Counted from the stretch's first letter, positions 10,259 to 21,981 are shown. The stretch: DNA of 64,000 bases from Zygnema cylindricum (GCA_037447655.1 JBBHKE010000684.1:185064-249063), one strand, 5' to 3'. The notes: generated from the letters alone by a model not told the origin. Program-made: numbers and translations.

Positions 10259-10560
10259 CGAAGGGTGTTTTTCTACGAGCAAAAAGGTTGCAGCCTTGGT
10301 CACAAAGGCAAAATATGAAACAGTTTGCACCATATGCTTGGCCCCTACTGCAAGAACTCCATTTTCCATCACCTCACGTGTATTCGGCATTTGTTATTCG
10401 TCCACTAGAGTCTTCTGCCGTCAAGAACATGTCATCTTTGGGAGTGACAGCTATAATTTTTAGGAGAGGCATGTCATCAACTGTGACAGCTATAATTTTT
10501 AGGAGAGGGGTTGATTTTTATGAGAGGTGTGTTATCAACTGATTTTCAACCATTTGATAT
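10259..10560 (-). pseudogene. hAT-type transposase, N-terminal-side half (broken)
   Basis: Read on the minus strand the segment gives LLKIIAVTPKDDMFL, TAEDSSGR, then ANCFIFCLCDQGCNLFARR and KTPF, the order expected upstream of the TPCAAHC block in DUF659/hAT transposases. It carries an in-frame stop after NAEYT. KTPF joins in frame to DHVDTMC at 3806 when the copia element and one target duplication are ignored. A 39-bp in-frame tandem duplication (copies starting 10444 and 10483) is present. No earlier exon or BED finger could be recognised further up. Confidence 0.5.
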
Positions 10561-12203
10561 GATCTTGGCATCAGTGACAATTTTAGTTTCCAAGTAATTT
10601 GCCAAATCTTTATGTACATTCGACTTCGTCTTTGAGAATAGACGATTTCTCATAGCACTCCGGTAAGGGAACTTGTAAGACCACCCCTATATCACCAATT
10701 TTTTTCAGTGTTGCGTTAAAATAGGGGTCATCCAAAAGTCAGAACAGGAATCCATCGGCAAATCAAGTCGTGGCCCGGGCTAAATCTACCCTCTTGTTAT
10801 GGTTATTGTAAGCATTTTTTATTTTCGTCTGCACACCTTGTTTTTATTACTCTATATCGATGAAAAATTGTTGGTGGTCGCATATTACACGTTTATGAAA
10901 GCAATTACCTGATTTTACGTTTTTAGAAGCACTAAAATCCTTTTCACCTCTAAACTCCTCTTCACCTTGTATGGACACATAGTACAAACGCACTCTTCAC
11001 ATTTCCAAGAGGGTGATTTTTAATCTTTGTGGCTTGAGCGTTGTGTTCGAAGTTGCAAGAGATACAGATACATAATCATTTATTTCCAAAAATCCCACTG
11101 TTTGGAGCCTTAACGTGCTTCCACTTTATTCCTCGAGTTATACGCATTGTAGGCATGGTTGCTTCTGTCAAGGTTTGTAAATGCTTCAACGTCTTCAATG
11201 GTACTTCTAGTGGCCTCTTCTGTGCCGTCAGCAATGGCAGCTTTCTTTTACAGGATTTTTTATGGCGGCTTCTCTGTAGAAAAATATATAAAAGGCAGTC
11301 ATACAGAAATTCAAACTTACCCCGCAAAAATGGTGCAACGTCTCTTTTCGTAAAATTCCAAAAAAAAAAATGATTTTTTATAATTTTCGTTTTTTCTTTT
11401 TTTTGTCGAAATATAACTATGTCACAAAATACGGTATTGGCTAAGGCTTGAAATTGGCCCAACAAGTCAACGCGCTAGCCTATTAATCGGACGTCCGTAA
11501 TATTAAAAATAAAGTAAAAGGTAATTGATATCCTACATATTATTATGAACGGCAAAGACTGAATAGAAGTCGTAAGATAACAGAGGTCATGGCTGTCTAT
11601 GGCAGCGGAGGCTAAAGGAGAGAGAGAGATAGAAAAGACCACACAAAAAAGGTGACCCAATCGATATTTGATCGTAGGTCCTACGAAGTATAAAAGTAGA
11701 CTTCCATCTTATCCGATAAGTCGTACAAGAGTCGTTGCAGATATAGGGTTTGCCAGGTATTTAAACCATTCACAAGGCTACAAATCAGTAAACAACATTT
11801 GACATATAATTTAAGGGGTACGATGGCTACAAATAACATTCAACGTGTTGTCTAAAATGGACAGACCACATTTTAAGAGTGGACGTCTTGCGTGAGCGGC
11901 GACAACCCGGAATGGCCTTTTTGGCGTCTTGCGCCAAAATAACCACAAAATGACACGTGGCAAGTCGCCAACGGTTGGCGGAGGAGGACAACACACATCC
12001 ATGACGTCGAACATGGAAGGTACACCATCTTCAGTGGTGCCGTACAACTACCGTACAAGTTTTGTGGCGGCTAGTATGTTTTGTACATAACTCCTATTAC
12101 TTAAGGGTTTGGTAAGCTCACTGTGAGAGTAAGTTGTTTAGACTTATAGTTTTATAGAAGCTCTCTCTCTTAGAGGCCACTTGTATAAATATGCTCTCGT
12201 TGA
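10561..12203. other. Gene-free stretch
   Basis: No supported gene. The 129-codon minus frame at 11076-11465 and the 110-codon plus frame at 11041-11373 overlap each other in opposite senses, contain homopolymer runs and show no family pattern. The last few hundred bases grow similar in layout to the copia element 1 LTR and may be its diverged relative. Confidence 0.45.
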
Positions 12204-13300
12204 ACAACTCACTGTTCACGGGAGCAAATTTGGAGATTCTTTTTAGGTTCGACTCAAGGGAGTCTTGTCCTTACAGTGGTGAGGTTGGTTAAGGTTTTTG
12301 CTTGCTTGGGCGGCAGATATTCCTTGATAAACCATAGTGGGTTAGGAATATCCTAGTGTCTTTGTTTGAGCTGCTCATGTTGTAAGACTACGGAGTCTTC
12401 AAATGTCAGGTTATTGGCCCACCCTCTAGGGTATCCATGTTGGAGGGAACACGATGTTTTTACTATAGCGCAATGATGGTAGGGGCACTTTTTGAGAAAC
12501 ACTTTTGGGGTGTAGTGTCTAGGGATATTCCATGTCCTCCTTGGCTACCACCAAGTTTTGGTGGAGTTTGGTTCTTTGGGGCACATTAATCCTTAGTGGG
12601 AATAGTTGATTCAACAAAGGAGGAACAGGAGACAACTACTTCGGTGTTGGAGGAGGATACTAAAAGAAAGTGGTCAAAAAAGACAGCTCCGGTGATAAGA
12701 GGAGCATCTAGAGCTTCTATGGATATGAAAACTGAAGAAAACGACCCTCAATTGTGTAAGTACAAAAGTGAGGTGGCCAAGCACCTCATCCTTCAGAGTA
12801 TAGACAAGGCGATCGCTCTTCCACTTCTTGAGGTGGAATTCGCCACCGACATTTGGAGTGCCTTAGAGAGCATGTACAAAAGTGGCCCAATTCAAGAACA
12901 ACAACTGATTGATCAGATAATCACAGGTTATCAGTATAAAGGCGGAAATATGAGAGAATATTGTAACGATTTGGCGATGTTGTTTGCTGAATTAGCAAGT
13001 GAAATTACTCCTCAAACTAAAAATGAAATAGTTAATATATTAATCGTGAAGCTTCCCATGGAGTATGAAAATATTCTCAATCGGTTTCAAGAACGAAAAG
13101 ATGACATTTCGAAGTGGGAGAAAACAATTGGATGAATTTGGTGAGAGAGTACACTTTGGAGCTAAGGAAATATAGTCCTAGTATACACGTATTAGCAGCT
13201 AGAATCGATTGGAGGAAGCGCGGTGATCGTCCCTCCGAAAATGACTACAAATATTTTGGTGAGAACGAAAAAGAGGGAAGGGGTTCTGTTGTTTTGGAAA
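12204..13300 (+). pseudogene. Copia relic B: LTR end plus broken gag
   Basis: 12204-12408 is clearly related to the last 200 bp of the element 1 LTR and ends TCA, followed by the primer site GGTTATTGGCCCACC at 12409-12423. The gag frame then shows a stop near 12590, an open part at 12596-13135 (ILQSIDK, LESMYKSGPIQEQQLIDQI and KGGNMREYCNDLA match the element 1 Gag block by block), and a frameshift into 13114-13350. Similarity fades by about 13300, before any zinc knuckle or Pol. No 3' LTR is seen. Confidence 0.75.
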
Positions 13301-14035
13301 CCTTTAGTCCTCTCTATATCTCGTGTGTGAGAAAGAGATTCCGAACTTAGTCATTTTTGTGTACAGGCTGAATTCTCGTGGACAAGATTTAGTGCGGTAT
13401 GTAACTTCGAAAGGAGTACACAGATTCGATACACTCCAAGCACTCCAAGCACACGTGTAAGTCGGTGAGGAAGCCAAGATTGGTTGATCTGGACGACAAA
13501 GTACGGTTTCATTTGAGGACCGAATTTACACATGGAGGTTTATCTTCTGTGATGAAAGAATGCGCGAACGGCGGACGGAGTCCGCCGTCCTGCGCTGTCA
13601 TTTAGGCGGACGAACTTTGACCGCGCACTAGTTCATTTTAGCGATTGTTAGTTATTAGGTTTGTTGAACTAATGTGTACGGCTCACGGCGCGGTTCTGTT
13701 TTGGCTAAGTTTAGCGTACCGGTCGACCACAGTAGTTGTGGTACGTTGTAGGTTAGCTGTAGGTTCACTTGTATATGTAGGACTTATAATATTTTTGGAG
13801 TTAGGAATTCCTTGAATGAAAACTGCGAAGCAGTTTGTGGGAGTTTTTGAATCGTAAGATCATTGTGACCTTTTGGAAAAACCTTGTGAAATCTTGTATG
13901 TGATTTATTTGGTGTATTTTCTATATTGTGGCAAATTTGCACACCTAGGGTGTGTCTAGTTTGCTTGGGGCTTTATTGTGAAGCTAGTCTTTTGTGGGTT
14001 TTCGTGAGAGTTTCCTCTTTTGTGATTTGATTATT
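13301..14035. other. Gene-free stretch, possible LTR of relic C
   Basis: No coding signal. The position just upstream of the gag start at 14036 and the T-rich composition after 13850 suggest it includes the 5' LTR of copia relic C, but no second copy exists in the window to define its ends. Confidence 0.35.
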
Positions 14036-16188
14036 ATGGCAACTGCTGGTGCTTCTTCTTCCTCTTCCGAGGCACCAGTTGCCTCAAACCAACACGTAGC
14101 GGACCACCCTCACGGATCCCGGTGTTCAATGGGCAAAAATATTTATATTGGGCGGATTTGACTAAGTCTTACCTTAAGCAAGTTAAATTTTATGATGTGG
14201 TTTTCGGTGTTCTTCCGGATACAGATCCGGAGTTTGAAAGGAAAAATGAGGATGCATTGCATGTTCTTAAATTACCCCTGTCCAAAGATTTGAACATGAC
14301 ATATATCACTATCTCTACGGCATTTGAGATATGGAAGGCTTTGCGGGAATTTTATGTCATAGCTAGTGAGCAGAATGAGGTTATAACTGCTGAAATAATT
14401 TGGGATTATAAGTATACCAAGGGTGATATGAACTCATACTATAATGGCTAGAAACTTTAATTGTCGGAAAATGCATGTTCGGGGGGGATTTTCCTCCATA
14501 TCATCAAGAAATGATTTTAATGATAGGGCTTCGTGCTGAATATAAAAGAACCGCGGAACAGTTAAAGAGGCTAGAGAAGAGTAGATGGAACATAGCTGTA
14601 GCTCAAGCTTATATTTTAGAGGAAGATGCCACTCAAATAGCTCTGAATGGTGGACAATCAGCTGTAACGTAAAATGCTCAAACATGTAGGCCGGCTGGAT
14701 TCTCCAAAAATAGGGATTTCACCCATAATCCAAATTATAAGCAATATGATAGGTGTGTCTATTGTTTTGGTCGAGGTTGTGTTTTTTGGCTGTGTCCAGT
14801 ATTTATAAAAGCGTGTGAAACAGGAATTTATCCTGCGGGATGGAAGGTGCGGTCGGAGGGTTCGCCATCGAAGGTGTCGACATCAAAATTGCCCGTTAAA
14901 AATTCAATATCTTTGCAATCGACGAGATGCCACAAGACGAACCGACGGAAGAAAAGGACGATGTGGTCAGATTTCCGCAATCGGATGACAATGAGCTCTT
15001 TGCCTTTGCAAAGGATCTCATGGAGGGTTAATGGGTGGATTATGGACTCCAGGTGCTCCTCCCACATGTGCGGAAACCGAGCCTACTTCAAAACCCTTAC
15101 TCCAATCACCACTCATCGGATTTATTATGTTGATGACAGCGATGTGGAACCCACGGCAAAAGGGAGCGTGGAGTTAACATGTGACATCAATGGTCAAGTT
15201 GTAAAAAGTACCTTGCATAATGTTATCTATATTCCAAAATTTAAGACAAAATTGTTTTTCACTTCGGTGGCTGAAATGAAGGGATTTGAAATTTTGCATA
15301 AGTATGGAAAAGATGTAGTACGCAAAGATAGAAGAGTAACCTTGGTAGGAACTAGATGCCCAAACTTGTTATACTGGATGGACTTGGCTAATGAAATTGA
15401 CTTTGCATACTCCAGTGTCCTTCCGGAAAATGTTTTGTGGCATAAGAGGCTCGATCACGTTCATCATGAAAGGCTTGATAAAATGGTAAAACAAAATATG
15501 ATAGATGGTGTCAAATTAGGACAAAAAGATTCTCATGTATGTGATGGATGTGCTTTGGGAAAGCTTCATAAGCTGCCCCTACCTCAGACCGTGGATAACC
15601 GGGCCACGGATTTGTTGCAAATAATACATTCAGATATATGGGGACCGTCAAAAGTACCTTCCCTGGGTGGCAGCCGGTTTTTGGTCACTTTTACGGATGA
15701 TTTCTCCCGATACAGCAAAATTTACTTTATGAAGGAGAAGAGTGAAGTGTTTACTCACTTCAAGCACTTTCGAGTGTGGGCGAAAAAGCTTCACGGAAAG
15801 TCGATTCTCTCCCTTCGGTCCAACAACGGAGGTGAGTACATTTTTAATGCATTCTCAGACTACTTAAAACAAAACGACATCTCAAACGACATCTCTCGTC
15901 AATTTACAGCTCCCTATACTCCGAAGCAAAATGGAGTATCGGAAAGACTTAACCGGACCTTAACGGAAAGTGCAAAATCTATGATGTTAGATAAAGGGAT
16001 AGATTTTAAATTTTGGGGTGAGGCTTTCTCTTGTGCTTCGTATATTAGGAATAGAATAGAGACTAGAGCAGTAAAAGGGAAAACACCATATGAAGTGTGG
16101 ATTGGAAGGAAGCCTAATATTAGTCACTTTCGGGTTCTTTCGGGTTTTTGTTAGTAAATGTTTTATTCTAGATAATCTTTCTTATTTC
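14036..16188 (+). pseudogene. Copia relic C: gag-protease-integrase, no RT
   Basis: A Ser-rich Gag start at 14036 breaks by frameshift into 14122-14451 (FNGQKYLYWADL), then 14475-14672. A zinc knuckle near 14755 has lost its His (CVYCFGRGCVFWLCP). The longest part, 14847-16154, holds the protease, where compensating indels changed DSGA to DSRC. It also holds the pre-integrase module ([14 protein letters not shown]) and the integrase core with HSDIWGP and NGVSERLNRTL intact, but the second catalytic Asp is Asn (RSNNGGEY). A short tandem repeat reads NDISNDIS. The frame shifts at about 16135 and homology ends by 16188. Reverse transcriptase, RNase H and the 3' LTR are missing. Confidence 0.85.
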
Positions 16189-16429
16189 TAAGCTTAGTCC
16201 GAAATCGGTTCCCGAGATTTGTATGGGATATCGAGGAGCGGGCGAACGGATACTAAAAGATCATCTCTAAAAATATCAAGAAGTTTCCCGAACAGTTTTC
16301 GGGAAGCAATGGATGTAGTAAGTTTTCCTAAAACTCTTCTCCCTTTTACATCATCAACCCACCTCTCGAGTATTACCATTTTTTGAGTGGTTTCTGATGA
16401 TTAAAAATCTGTTATGCTTTCGTTTGTTT
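16189..16429. other. AT-rich DNA without features
   Basis: Nothing coding is seen. The 61-codon minus frame here shows no recognisable pattern. Confidence 0.4.
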
Positions 16430-16840
16430 CCGTTTATACTTTTTTATACTACCTTTCTACACTTTGTTGTTGTTTAGAGGTTTTTGCCATTTTTTTAATA
16501 CAATTTTGCAATTTTTGAGTTTAATTTCAGTTTTCAGTCGAGTATTATATTTTCAGTTTTTATTCCGTTTTCAGCTTCAGTTGCTGATTCAGTTTTGATT
16601 TCCGTAAATCCATTTCGAATCCATTTTTTCCCGTTTTTACTTTTTTTTATTTACCTTTCTACACTTTGTTGTTGTTTATAGGATTTTGCCATTTTTTTTT
16701 ACACAATTTTTCAATTTTTCAGATTAATTTCAGTTTTCAGTTGAATGTTATACTTTCAAATTCTATTCCGTTTTCAGTTTCAGTTGCTGATCCAGATTTT
16801 ATTTCCGTAAATCCATTTCGAATCCATTTTTTCCCGTTTA
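16430..16840. repeat. Tandem duplication, ~200-bp unit
   Basis: Two copies (about 16430-16630 and 16631-16840) share CTTTCTACACTTTGTTGTTG, ATTTCAGTTTTCAGT, TCCGTAAATCCATTTCG and AATCCATTTTTTCCCGTTT in order. There are many single-base changes and small indels, so the duplication is not recent. Confidence 0.8.
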
Positions 16841-17002
16841 CCTTTTTTATAACAAAGCCAAACCTATAACATAAAACAAAAAAAACATTTTTTCTGCTCT
16901 GTTTTTGTTTCCTATTTTTAATACATTTAATTATAACCATACTTTTAATTATAACTGCACTTTAAATCATAACCGTCCTTTCAATTATGACTGTACTTTA
17001 AG

Positions 17003-17179
17003 TATCTACTCATCTATCTATCTATCTGTCTTTCTATCTGTCTATGTATCTGTCTAATTATCTGTCTAATCTAATTATGTGTCTAATCTAATTTTCTACC
17101 TAATCAATTTTTCTACCAATTTTTCTACCTAATCTAATTTTCTGCCTAATAATCTATTTATTTATCTAATCTATCTATC

Positions 17180-17222
<43 letters not shown>
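17003..17222. repeat. Degenerate (ATCT)n microsatellite
   Basis: Long runs of ATCT/CTAT units, cleanest at 17164-17222, interrupted by TCTGTC and CTAATCTAATTTTC variants. Confidence 0.85.
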
Positions 17223-17223
<1 letters not shown>

Positions 17224-19237
17224 AAACTATCGATCTATGAAGCCTCTGCCAGAAAACAATTTCAAATCATGGCAGTCTAAGAAATAGGGGCAATCCAAAT
17301 ACTAGCGTAAGTCATGGCAGTCTAAAAGAAAAAGACGTAAAAGAAATTGTAGGTATAGAGTTCAAGAAAGCAAAGGGGAAACCAAAAAGTACTGAGAACT
17401 TAGGGTATAATACCATTATACGAAAAGTGTGGTTCGTTATTGGACGCCGTACGTTTTCGTACAGTTCCGTACTAGGACGTACCTTTTTTCTTTTATCAAA
17501 CGAAATATGGTTACTGGAAGGCTGTCGGGAAGCTCCAATGATGTAGGCGTAATTCCTGGCCGTTGGATATTCTACTTTTTCAGATCCGCGAAACAATCGA
17601 GCACATCATCCAGTGTCACGATACTCTCCTCGCGAGGAGAGCTGCTCGATACTGGTCGTGTACCATTGTGTACCATTGGTACACGTAAAAATGCAAAAAA
17701 ATATCTGCTTTGAACAAGCGATCACAGGTCTACACGTCGCTTGCCACGCTGGATGCAGGTGAGCCGAAAATATTTTCGCACCGTCCGTCTAACATCCACC
17801 AACATTCAAAATTTGCCGCGATCTTCATAGTTTGCCGAGTCTATTTAGTATTTGCCATTCCGTTTCGAAGTTTTGATTTCCATTTTCATAATCAAACACC
17901 TGGCCGCAAACTTTACGTACGAATCACTTACTACCTCCGGTGGTACAGATATTTCGTTCTAACTTTTCGTTTAAAGATTCTCTTTAAGATTTTTAAAATC
18001 TGGAATGTAACCTATGTGGCGCCAATCATAATTGAGGAAAGTATGTTACTTGCCCGACAAAATGGAATAGTCTTCCAGTAAACGCTGCCAGTAGAATTTT
18101 CCGTACATTTACTGGGACCGCCTAATGGAATTCTACCCTTAGAGCGCCTCCCAATATATAATGCGACAAAGGCGGCGGTACAGGTACCTTTGTGAGCGAG
18201 CGACGATGGCGCGAACAAAAAGTACGGTCGCACATTTCGAGCGACGTAATCGCGGCCACAGATTTAAGCATCGAACGATCGAAATTGCTAGAACGACAAC
18301 AAATTGAGCACACGACACTTTCCGACGTCGGAATATGTTCACTTCACAACAGTGAAATAGATGGTTCCAGTTCACCAAGATTTACGCAAATCTTGGATTT
18401 TGAGAAGCGGACGATCGAAAGGAATTACACGTCATGTAATCCGATTGAGGAGTTAGTTGCAGAAGACAAGGCCGTCAGCGGCCTAATTCCCTTGTACGGC
18501 ACACGACTCATTTCGGTCCACGTACGATCGACCAAGATTTTAAAGACCACAGGTAGTCCTAACGGACAAAAATATTACGCGAAGCAAAATCTTCGAAGTA
18601 CTAACGACACCGCAAATTGTGTGGATTCAGCAGGGTACAGAATGTACGGAAAATATTTCGCAGGTACAGTACCATCGAAGCGCCAAGCAAATACCGATTC
18701 ACCGAAATCGAGGAGCGCGGCAAATATCGACACGAGCTCGAGTGGGAGTGTTGATTTTGGACGATCTCAGCCGATATTATGTACAGAAATCGGAGCGCCG
18801 TTATTGTACGGACAGCAGGATCAAATCGTACGGAATCGAGGGACGATTCCACGACATACATTTTGTTGCGAAATTGACGCACTTTTGGGCGCAGCCACCG
18901 ACGGCTGACATTGTACATTTTGGCGTGTAGCCATAGGACCACACGAGTGCACACATTCATTACTTAATTGGGGTGCACATACATAAATGGAGATAATTCC
19001 ATAGGAAGAGCATATCTCTCATAGAACAAGCTTAGCGATTTGATAGGCAATGATGTTTGGCATTACATTGATAGAAACACATTGTACAGAGAGATCACAG
19101 ATCACAGAGATCACACAGATTAGACACATAGTCTTAGAAGGAGAATCCAATTTTACTAGATAGAGAATGTCTTTTGAGGCAATTGCAATTCCTACTTCTA
19201 TAATTCCATTAAAAGCTGCCTAAACCTGCCTCATCTA
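17223..19237. other. Gene-poor stretch rich in GTAC/CGTA words
   Basis: The sequence is dense in GTACG, TCGAAA and CGATC words with a higher GC than its neighbours between 17400 and 18930. Several overlapping frames in both senses are open, as expected from avoidance of TA-start stops rather than coding. Its sharp compositional change suggests an old repeat, but no terminal repeats were found. Confidence 0.35.
18192..18908 (+). CDS. Doubtful ORF, 238 codons
   Basis: The frame is open for 238 codons but matches no family I recognise. It is hydrophilic, Ser/Thr/Arg-rich, with no signal peptide, membrane segment or repeated motif. The opposite strand also has open frames of 103-119 codons here, and the local sequence is rich in CGA/GTAC words that create few stops. 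I consider it more likely fortuitous than a gene. If it is real, an RNA read crossing it would show so. Confidence 0.12.
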   Translation: MSERRWREQKVRSHISSDVIAATDLSIERSKLLERQQIEHTTLSDVGICSLHNSEIDGSSSPRFTQILDFEKRTIERNYTSCNPIEELVAEDKAVSGLIPLYGTRLISVHVRSTKILKTTGSPNGQKYYAKQNLRSTNDTANCVDSAGYRMYGKYFAGTVPSKRQANTDSPKSRSAANIDTSSSGSVDFGRSQPILCTEIGAPLLYGQQDQIVRNRGTIPRHTFCCEIDALLGAATDG

Positions 19238-19314
19238 TTGTCTACATTTATTACTTCTCCCGAGCTTTTTTGCCTGATTTTCAAGTATCTACGATCCATC
19301 GCCGATTCCCATCC

Positions 19315-19445
19315 TTTCACTTTCTCCCCTCTATTCCCTGGCTCCTTCTTCCCTCCATTCTTCACTCTCTCCCTCCCTCCCCCTCCCTCCCTCCCTCCCT
19401 CCCTCTCCCTCCATTTCCCTTCATCTACCTCCCTCTCCTCCCTGT
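19315..19445. repeat. Pyrimidine-rich (CCCT)n tract
   Basis: Almost pure C/T on the plus strand, with CCCTCCCT units at 19370-19410. Confidence 0.85.
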
Positions 19446-19671
19446 AAAGAAAAGCTTCGGTGTAAGATAACTGTATATTGGTCGATGATTTAACATGGTA
19501 TTCTGTGAATGTGTAATTTTGTAAATACTTACTTTTTATCTGTGATTAATGATGAATTCTCTGCGATTAATGGTGAATGCTTCCGCTGTGTGATATGCTT
19601 GTAAGATGTGTGAAAATTAGTAATCCTTCACATTTAGTATCCGAGCAAGAATTGCTCTCTGGTAGGAGTGT

Positions 19672-20124
19672 GTGAGGTACGGCGGGATGGGACGGCGAAG
19701 AAGAATAAAGGCACTCTTTCACCATTTACCGGTCCAAGGCGTTCACCGGGGCCTTTGGAGGAGCAACAGTCCCCCAAAGTTCTATCTCGTGAGGTTAGTG
19801 AAAGGGAGCTTAGTTTCGGAGAGGGTTTTGGGGGACAAACCCAACTTTATTCCTAAGTTTGAGGAGTCCCTTCCCACGGATCCCTTCAATCAGAATAGGG
19901 CTAGCGGTGGCACCAGTTTTGAGCGTGGTCCTTGTGATGCTTTTGACGAGTGGTTGCGGGTATTGATTGAGAAGACAAATTTAGAAAATAAAATCAAAAG
20001 AGAGAAGAAGAAAATCAAGGAGCCGAGTCCCAGCTCCATTGACCGTGAGAGTTCAAAAAGTTTAGAAAGCAGTGAAGATCAAGTTGCAAAGAAAATAAAA
20101 AACAGAAAGGGAAGGCAAAAATAG
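19672..20124 (+). CDS. Doubtful ORF, 150 codons
   Basis: The C-terminal half is highly charged (KREKKKIKEP, then a Ser-rich region and a Lys-rich end) and reads like a natural protein tail. The first third overlaps another open frame at 19668-19856 that looks equally plausible, so a frameshift may be present. No family is recognised. It could be the remains of a retroelement gag or a host exon. There is no clear promoter or splice evidence. Confidence 0.2.
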   Translation: MRYGGMGRRRRIKALFHHLPVQGVHRGLWRSNSPPKFYLVRLVKGSLVSERVLGDKPNFIPKFEESLPTDPFNQNRASGGTSFERGPCDAFDEWLRVLIEKTNLENKIKREKKKIKEPSPSSIDRESSKSLESSEDQVAKKIKNRKGRQK

Positions 20125-20129
20125 TGGAC

Positions 20130-20130
20130 G

Positions 20131-20166
<36 letters not shown>
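20130..20166. repeat. (CT)n microsatellite
   Basis: About 17 uninterrupted CT units directly after the stop codon of the preceding ORF. Confidence 0.9.
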
Positions 20167-20171
<5 letters not shown>

Positions 20172-21690
20172 CCCTCCCCTCCTTTTCTCTCTCACCTCCC
20201 ATTTTGAATCGTTGTACCTTTTCTCTGTGAGGAGGATAGCAACCTCCATTGTGTTCAAATGTGAATGAGGGTGACCCGCTAGAGAAGGAGAAAAAGAAAT
20301 TGGGAGAGGGGGAGAAGAGAGACAGAGAGGTCAAGAAAAAAAGGAAGAAGGGTTAGAGGGAGAGGAGAGAAATGAGGCGGTTGAGAGAACCAACACGGAA
20401 TTTATGGGTTATACAATGCAGAATAGTCGGCTGGAGGAACAATTGTACGGTTTCCATAAAGACAAGAAAAAAGGTTGACATATTTAGGTCAACACTCAAA
20501 AAGTACTAATAGGATGGCCGCACTATGATCATTTTTTTTACGGATCACGGGAAAAGTTGTTTTTTCTTTTTGTTTGCCAAGATTAATGTACGGAATGACG
20601 TTGACCGAGGACATGAAAGATTATCATATCGTCATAAATACTGGTTGTTGTCGAGTACGCAAAAAGCTTAGGGGTTTTATTCGCATAAAACACCTCATGA
20701 AACGCCCTATGCGCACGGAACGAAATAGAAAAGTTTACAAAATGCGTTGACCGACTTTGACTTCATGATGAATTAAAAAAATAAAAAACGTTTAATCAAA
20801 CATAATGGAGTACTACAACTTCGGGTGAAGTTCCATCAGGAAATTATGTAATTGTACGGCCAACTCTATAGGCTATTATATTTTGGACTATGTTCCATCA
20901 CTTACGGTATGTATCCATGTAATTGTAACTTAGCGAACTTACTTTGTTTTTTAAGCGCAGATCCGGCGGACCCGGATTTCAGGTGTCCCTATGTGTAACA
21001 ATGAAATTAAAACTCAAAGGTGTGACGATTGTATATGCTGACAAGCCCGTGACGGCTACCAACGTCTACAATTTATGATGACGCACCCGATTGTTCTAAA
21101 TTGTTTGTGACGTCGCATATTTGTTTGTGAGAGGCGGCGAGTGGGAGTTGGATGTAGCGCCCTCGGAAATTTCTCACGTTTTAGTGAAATGGCATCAGAA
21201 TATTCAGATCCCTTGAAATTTAAAAATCTGTACTGAACGAAATTTGACAAAACGAAACAAATTGTGTACTTTGATGGACGCAATCGGACAAAACATAGCG
21301 AATTGTGTACTTGTCGTCGTCGCTTGAATTCATTTGAATTATTTAGAAAAATTCTACACGGGAGAATACATGTTCATGTTTGTTTAGCGAAAATATTTTG
21401 TTTTAAAACACATTGCGGATGTGTTTTAAAGAAAAGTTTTAAGATGACGTTTTTCGCGTGGCCGTGGGTCAAAGAACACAAGATGCCAACATGTAGCACA
21501 TTCTCAAATTCGACAACGAAGCAAAATGTACTTTTATTTTTTTCGATTTTTTTGTACGGTTGAAACTTACGCGGTATGGCGCTAAGTTTCACAAAAAAAC
21601 AACATGAAAAAAACCCTTACTATGGCACATGGAGACATACCTTTAAGCGATTCAGGGTGTACTTTGGCGGCTAGGTGTCGAGCGTGGTTA
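20167..21690. other. Gene-free stretch with dispersed repeat words
   Basis: No coding signal. It carries ATGGCCGCACTATG at about 20514, shared with 479-492, and the GGGTGAAGTTCCATCA block near 20824 that recurs near 63855. These are probably ends of decayed small elements. Confidence 0.4.
20823..20910. repeat. Repeat shared with the 63.85-kb region
   Basis: GGGTGAAGTTCCATCA is followed about 20 bases later by TTGTACGGCCAACTCTA. The region at 63852-63905 has GGGTGATGTTCCATCA and then TTGTACGGCGAACTCTA with the same spacing. This marks a dispersed family whose borders cannot be fixed here. Confidence 0.5.
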
Positions 21691-21695
21691 ATTTG

Positions 21696-21924
21696 TGTTG
21701 ATTTCCGTGAAATCCGGGATTCGGTATGTCACATACTAGGGAAAAGTGAGCCGGCCAAGCCTCAAACCTGGGACCTCTAACTTGAGCTGTCAGCGCACTA
21801 ACCATTGTGCCACTAGCTCGATGTAGAGCCTGGCGGGTCCGTACCTATTTATTTTAGGTGGCTTGGAGTGTGAAGTATCACATTCTACCCCGTATTGAAC
21901 CGGCATTCACGTGCCAATCCAACA
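21696..21924 (-). repeat. 3' LTR of the TRIM
   Basis: This copy is 229 bp. On the minus strand its tRNA-like segment has the A-box TGGCACAATGG and a slightly decayed B-box (GGTTTGAGGCT). Its anticodon-arm stem closes fully (CTGAC with GTTAG, one G-U pair). Confidence 0.88.
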
Positions 21925-21968
21925 CCCCCTCTCACGGGAAGGTCGGTCACACCATCCGCAATCCCGCT

Positions 21969-21981
21969 GGCTCCGATACCA
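21969..21981 (-). promoter_or_regulatory. TRIM primer-binding site (initiator tRNA 3' end)
   Basis: On the minus strand TGGTATCGGAGCC abuts the 5' LTR with no gap. It begins TGG, the complement of CCA. It differs at one base from TGGTATCAGAGCC, the site usual in plant copia and TRIM elements. Confidence 0.88.

Noticed and set aside
11041-11465. ORFs of 110 (plus) and 129 (minus) codons
   Set aside because: They overlap in opposite senses, pass through A/T homopolymers and show no family motif.
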